From Endobugula sp965214375 (lineage in GTDB: Bacteria; Pseudomonadota; Gammaproteobacteria; Pseudomonadales; Cellvibrionaceae), in contig OZ243947.1 in the NCBI GenBank assembly GCA_965214375.1, positions 1,178,001 to 1,242,000 on the forward strand: DNA of 64,000 nt. Reading direction: 5' to 3'. Position 1 is the stretch's first letter; every line of letters begins with the position of its first letter. Made by a program: the position numbers and the translations under genes. Shown in pieces: positions 61,812-64,000 of this stretch. The notes under the pieces are model-generated. The model did no database searches. It saw only the letters and a list, made by a program, of their open reading frames with translations, and had not been told where the DNA came from.

Positions 61812-62651
61812 TTAGGAGGTCTTTTTCCTAAAAAGAGAGGCCAACCACATCAGCGGACCGGAAAGACCATAAACGGCCACAATCGCAAGCAGCATAATAG
61901 GCGGATTACTTGCTACCAAAACAAACAGGAAAATAACGAGCAACATACCCACAAAAGGGACACGCCCCTTGAAGTCAACGCCTTTGAAGCTGTTGTACTT
62001 GAAATTAGACACCATCAACAAACCCAAGAACACCATCAAAAAGGCCATCAATACCGCAAAGGGGGTCGATAAAGAAATGTCATGCCATGCCCACACAATA
62101 GAGGCAACAATAGCGGCTGACGCCGGACTTGCCAACCCGACAAAAAAGCGCTTATCGGTATAAGCTGTTTGCGTATTAAAACGCGCCAAACGCAGCGCAG
62201 CGCACGCTACATAAGCAAAGGAGGCAGCCCAGGCCAGCTTGTCCAGTGACAACAAGCCCCAATTCAACACCACGATTGCGGGCGCAATGCCAAAGGAGAT
62301 CATATCTGCCAGACTATCATATTGCAGGCCAAATTCGCTGGCAGTATTGGTTAATCTGGCAATACGCCCATCCAAACCATCAAAAATCATTGCTGCAAAA
62401 ATTGCAATCGCCGCCGCCTCAAAATTACCCGACATACTCACAACGACAGCATAAAAACCACTAAATAATGCTCCCGTAGTGAACAGATTAGGCAATAGAT
62501 AGACTCCCTTATGCCTGACCTTCTTACCGTCTTCCGAAACCTCTTCGACGTGTTCGTCAACCGGGATAAAACTATCCATTTGAGCCTCTTGCTCAATCGC
62601 TTCTTTTTTACTTTGGCCTTTAGAATCCGGTACCGGTTTAATATACGCCAT
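61812..62651 (-). CDS. pssA: CDP-diacylglycerol-serine O-phosphatidyltransferase
   Basis: 279 residues from ATG 62651; the frame extends further upstream to 62735 but those residues do not look homologous. It makes phosphatidylserine from CDP-diacylglycerol at the inner membrane, the first step to phosphatidylethanolamine. The CDP-alcohol phosphotransferase motif DGRIARLTNTASEFGLQYD, then SLAD, is at about residues 100-123, and about six to eight hydrophobic helices are present. It is the Bacillus-type PssA rather than the E. coli phospholipase-D-like form. Its position next to ilvC is common in Pseudomonas-like genomes. Confidence 0.93.
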   Translation of the reverse strand: MAYIKPVPDSKGQSKKEAIEQEAQMDSFIPVDEHVEEVSEDGKKVRHKGVYLLPNLFTTGALFSGFYAVVVSMSGNFEAAAIAIFAAMIFDGLDGRIARLTNTASEFGLQYDSLADMISFGIAPAIVVLNWGLLSLDKLAWAASFAYVACAALRLARFNTQTAYTDKRFFVGLASPASAAIVASIVWAWHDISLSTPFAVLMAFLMVFLGLLMVSNFKYNSFKGVDFKGRVPFVGMLLVIFLFVLVASNPPIMLLAIVAVYGLSGPLMWLASLFRKKTS

Positions 62652-62766
62652 TAGTTGTCTCGATAGTATTTCATAAAGTAATGATACTCTTAATGACTTA
62701 TAAAACAAAATAAAACGCGGGCCAACCAGTAGCACCGAGTTTCAAGAATAAAAAGCTAAAAGAATA

Positions 62767-63783
62767 TTAGTTTTTGCTTTTATCAATAATTTTTTCTGAA
62801 GTAATCCAAGGCATCATCGCACGCAGTTTTTCACCGACTTGCTCAATACCGTGTGCAGCATTATTACGTCGGTAAGCCGTCATGGATGGATAGTTAGTTG
62901 CACCTTCCGAAATAAACATCTTCGCATATTCACCATTTTGAATACGCTTTAATGCATTACGCATGGCTTCACGAGATTGCTCATTAATAACCTCAGGACC
63001 GGTCACATACTCACCATATTCCGCATTATTGGAAATAGAGTAGTTCATATCGGCAATGCCGCCCTGATACATCAGATCAACAATCAATTTGAGCTCATGC
63101 AAGCACTCGAAATATGCCATTTCGGGGGCATAACCTGCTTCCACCAACGTGTCGAAACCTGCTTTCACAAGCTCAACTGCGCCACCACACAGAACCGCTT
63201 GCTCACCGAACAAGTCTGTTTCAGTTTCATCTTTAAACGTGGTCTCGATAATACCCGTACGACCACCACCAACGCCTGAAGCATAAGACAGCGCTACCTC
63301 TTTTGCATTACCGGAAGCATCCTGAAAAATCGCGACCAAATCAGGGATACCGCCACCATTAACAAATTCAGAACGTACAGTATGACCCGGTGCTTTCGGT
63401 GCAATCATTATGACATCTAGATCGGCACGTGGAACTACTTGGTTATAGTGAATTGAAAAACCGTGCGCAAATGCCAGCGTCGCACCTTGCTTAATATTCG
63501 GCTCAATCACCTCTTTATATAATTGACCTTGAAACTCGTCTGGAGTCAAAATCATCACAAGATCTGCAGAAGCTACTGCTTCAGGGACTTCGGTCACTTT
63601 CAAACCGTGGGCTTCCGCCTTAGCGACAGAAGATGAACCTGCACGCAAACCGACCGTCACATCAACACCAGAATCTTTGAGATTACACGCATGCGCATGG
63701 CCCTGTGAACCATAACCAATAATGGAGACTTTTTTATCTTTAATAATCGACAGATCACAATCTTTATCGTAATAAACTTGCAT
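62767..63783 (-). CDS. ilvC: Ketol-acid reductoisomerase
   Basis: 338 residues, the short class I form. It catalyses the alkyl migration and NADPH reduction of acetolactate or acetohydroxybutyrate in valine and isoleucine synthesis. NADPH-binding GYGSQGHAHACNLKDSG with LRAGSSS is at about residues 24-51, APKAPGHTVR near 131, and the Mg-binding DLFGEQAVLCGG near 190. A TATAAT promoter (63821-63849) lies upstream. Intact; with ilvA and leuA the window holds three branched-chain amino acid genes. Confidence 0.97.
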   Translation of the reverse strand: MQVYYDKDCDLSIIKDKKVSIIGYGSQGHAHACNLKDSGVDVTVGLRAGSSSVAKAEAHGLKVTEVPEAVASADLVMILTPDEFQGQLYKEVIEPNIKQGATLAFAHGFSIHYNQVVPRADLDVIMIAPKAPGHTVRSEFVNGGGIPDLVAIFQDASGNAKEVALSYASGVGGGRTGIIETTFKDETETDLFGEQAVLCGGAVELVKAGFDTLVEAGYAPEMAYFECLHELKLIVDLMYQGGIADMNYSISNNAEYGEYVTGPEVINEQSREAMRNALKRIQNGEYAKMFISEGATNYPSMTAYRRNNAAHGIEQVGEKLRAMMPWITSEKIIDKSKN

Positions 63784-63820
63784 GATAATTTACCCTTTAG
63801 CATAAACTTGAATGATGCGG

Positions 63821-63849
63821 ATTATAGGGAATGCACTCTGTTGCGTAAA
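63821..63849 (-). promoter_or_regulatory. Candidate sigma-70 promoter of ilvC
   Basis: On the minus strand TTTACG (63849-63844), 17-nt spacer, TATAAT (63826-63821), about 38 nt upstream of the ilvC start. The -10 is perfect and the -35 is a 4-of-6 match. This suggests that ilvC is transcribed on its own, with the hairpin repeat at 63932 outside the leader. Confidence 0.55.
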
Positions 63850-63931
63850 ATGATATATTTGAAAGATATTATTTCGATTATTGCAACACATATTTAGGTT
63901 TGCAGGTATAGCTATTTAGAACACGCATAAA

Positions 63932-63990
63932 TACATCCCTGTAGCTCGTTGCCCTCCATGGACGGAGGGTACATCGAAAACGCAGGAGCA
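63932..63990. repeat. Double-hairpin repeat unit upstream of ilvC
   Basis: Same architecture as at 8617-8775. Hairpin A TACA-TCCC-TGTA (63932-63943) is followed by hairpin B CCCTCC-ATGGAC-GGAGGG (63952-63969), and exactly 20 nt after the ATGGAC loop comes AGGAGCA (63984-63990). The B stem (CCCTCC/GGAGGG) shares little with CTAC/GTAG of the copy near ilvA, yet the loop, the spacing and the box are identical. More units may continue beyond the right edge. Confidence 0.7.
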
Positions 63991-64000
63991 GTGTTCGTGT

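Overview
The window looks like a chromosomal piece of a free-living-type gammaproteobacterium of the Pseudomonadales/Cellvibrionales/Oceanospirillales kind. This rests on gene order and family type (dapA-bamC-hydrolase-purC, a holD-like gene next to rimI, ilvC beside pssA, fadE divergent from fadIJ, a Pseudomonas-type multidomain Pta) and on a complete 16S-23S-5S rRNA operon. I cannot name the genus from sequence alone. The DNA is moderately AT-rich by eye and mostly densely coding.

Layout. 1-3.5 kb: urea/amide or branched-chain amino acid ABC transporter (binding protein, LivH-type permease, and a fused LivM-LivG gene running off the left edge). 3.7-8.6 kb: accA, an ATP-NAD-kinase-family gene, pdxB and ilvA. 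8.6-8.8 kb: a tandem hairpin repeat and a terminator. 9-10.5 kb: a DUF4160/DUF2442 pair, a small membrane protein and pdxH. 10.6-13.8 kb: a broken histidine kinase, a double-receiver regulator and a YHS-domain protein. 13.8-20.4 kb: rsmJ, a PilZ protein, the dapA-bamC-hydrolase-purC operon and argS. 20.5-25.2 kb: a tungstate transporter (tupBCA, with B and C interrupted) running into moaB, moeA and a MOSC protein. 26-30.5 kb: two broken chemoreceptor genes. 30.6-37.4 kb: frameshifted dld, an AI-2E-type permease, prfC, a second double-receiver regulator and a broken FkbM-type methyltransferase. 37.4-45.7 kb: metY, a TrmB-like methyltransferase, an esterase, the holD-like/rimI/EamA/DUF1456 operon, leuA, a TIGR02444 gene and a shikimate-kinase-like gene. 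45.7-52.5 kb: fatty-acid beta-oxidation genes fadE, fadI and fadJ, plus a broken nudC. 52.6-55.9 kb: ackA-pta, with a perfect Fur-type palindrome upstream. 56.1-61.8 kb: the rRNA operon on the minus strand, with two promoters and no spacer tRNA. 61.8-64 kb: pssA, ilvC and another copy of the hairpin repeat.

The most striking feature of the window as a whole is selective gene damage. Eight genes carry in-frame stop codons or frameshifts while the coding frame on each side is otherwise well preserved: a histidine kinase, tupB, tupC, two chemoreceptors, dld, an fkbM-type gene and nudC. A ninth, fadJ, lacks its usual C-terminus. Core biosynthesis and translation genes in the same window are intact. 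This looks like recent, ongoing loss of sensing, transport and accessory functions, although homopolymer sequencing errors could explain some of the frameshifts. The most novel-looking non-coding element is a roughly 60-nt unit made of two small hairpins with variable stems and conserved loops plus an AGGAGCA box. It occurs upstream of both ilvA and ilvC.
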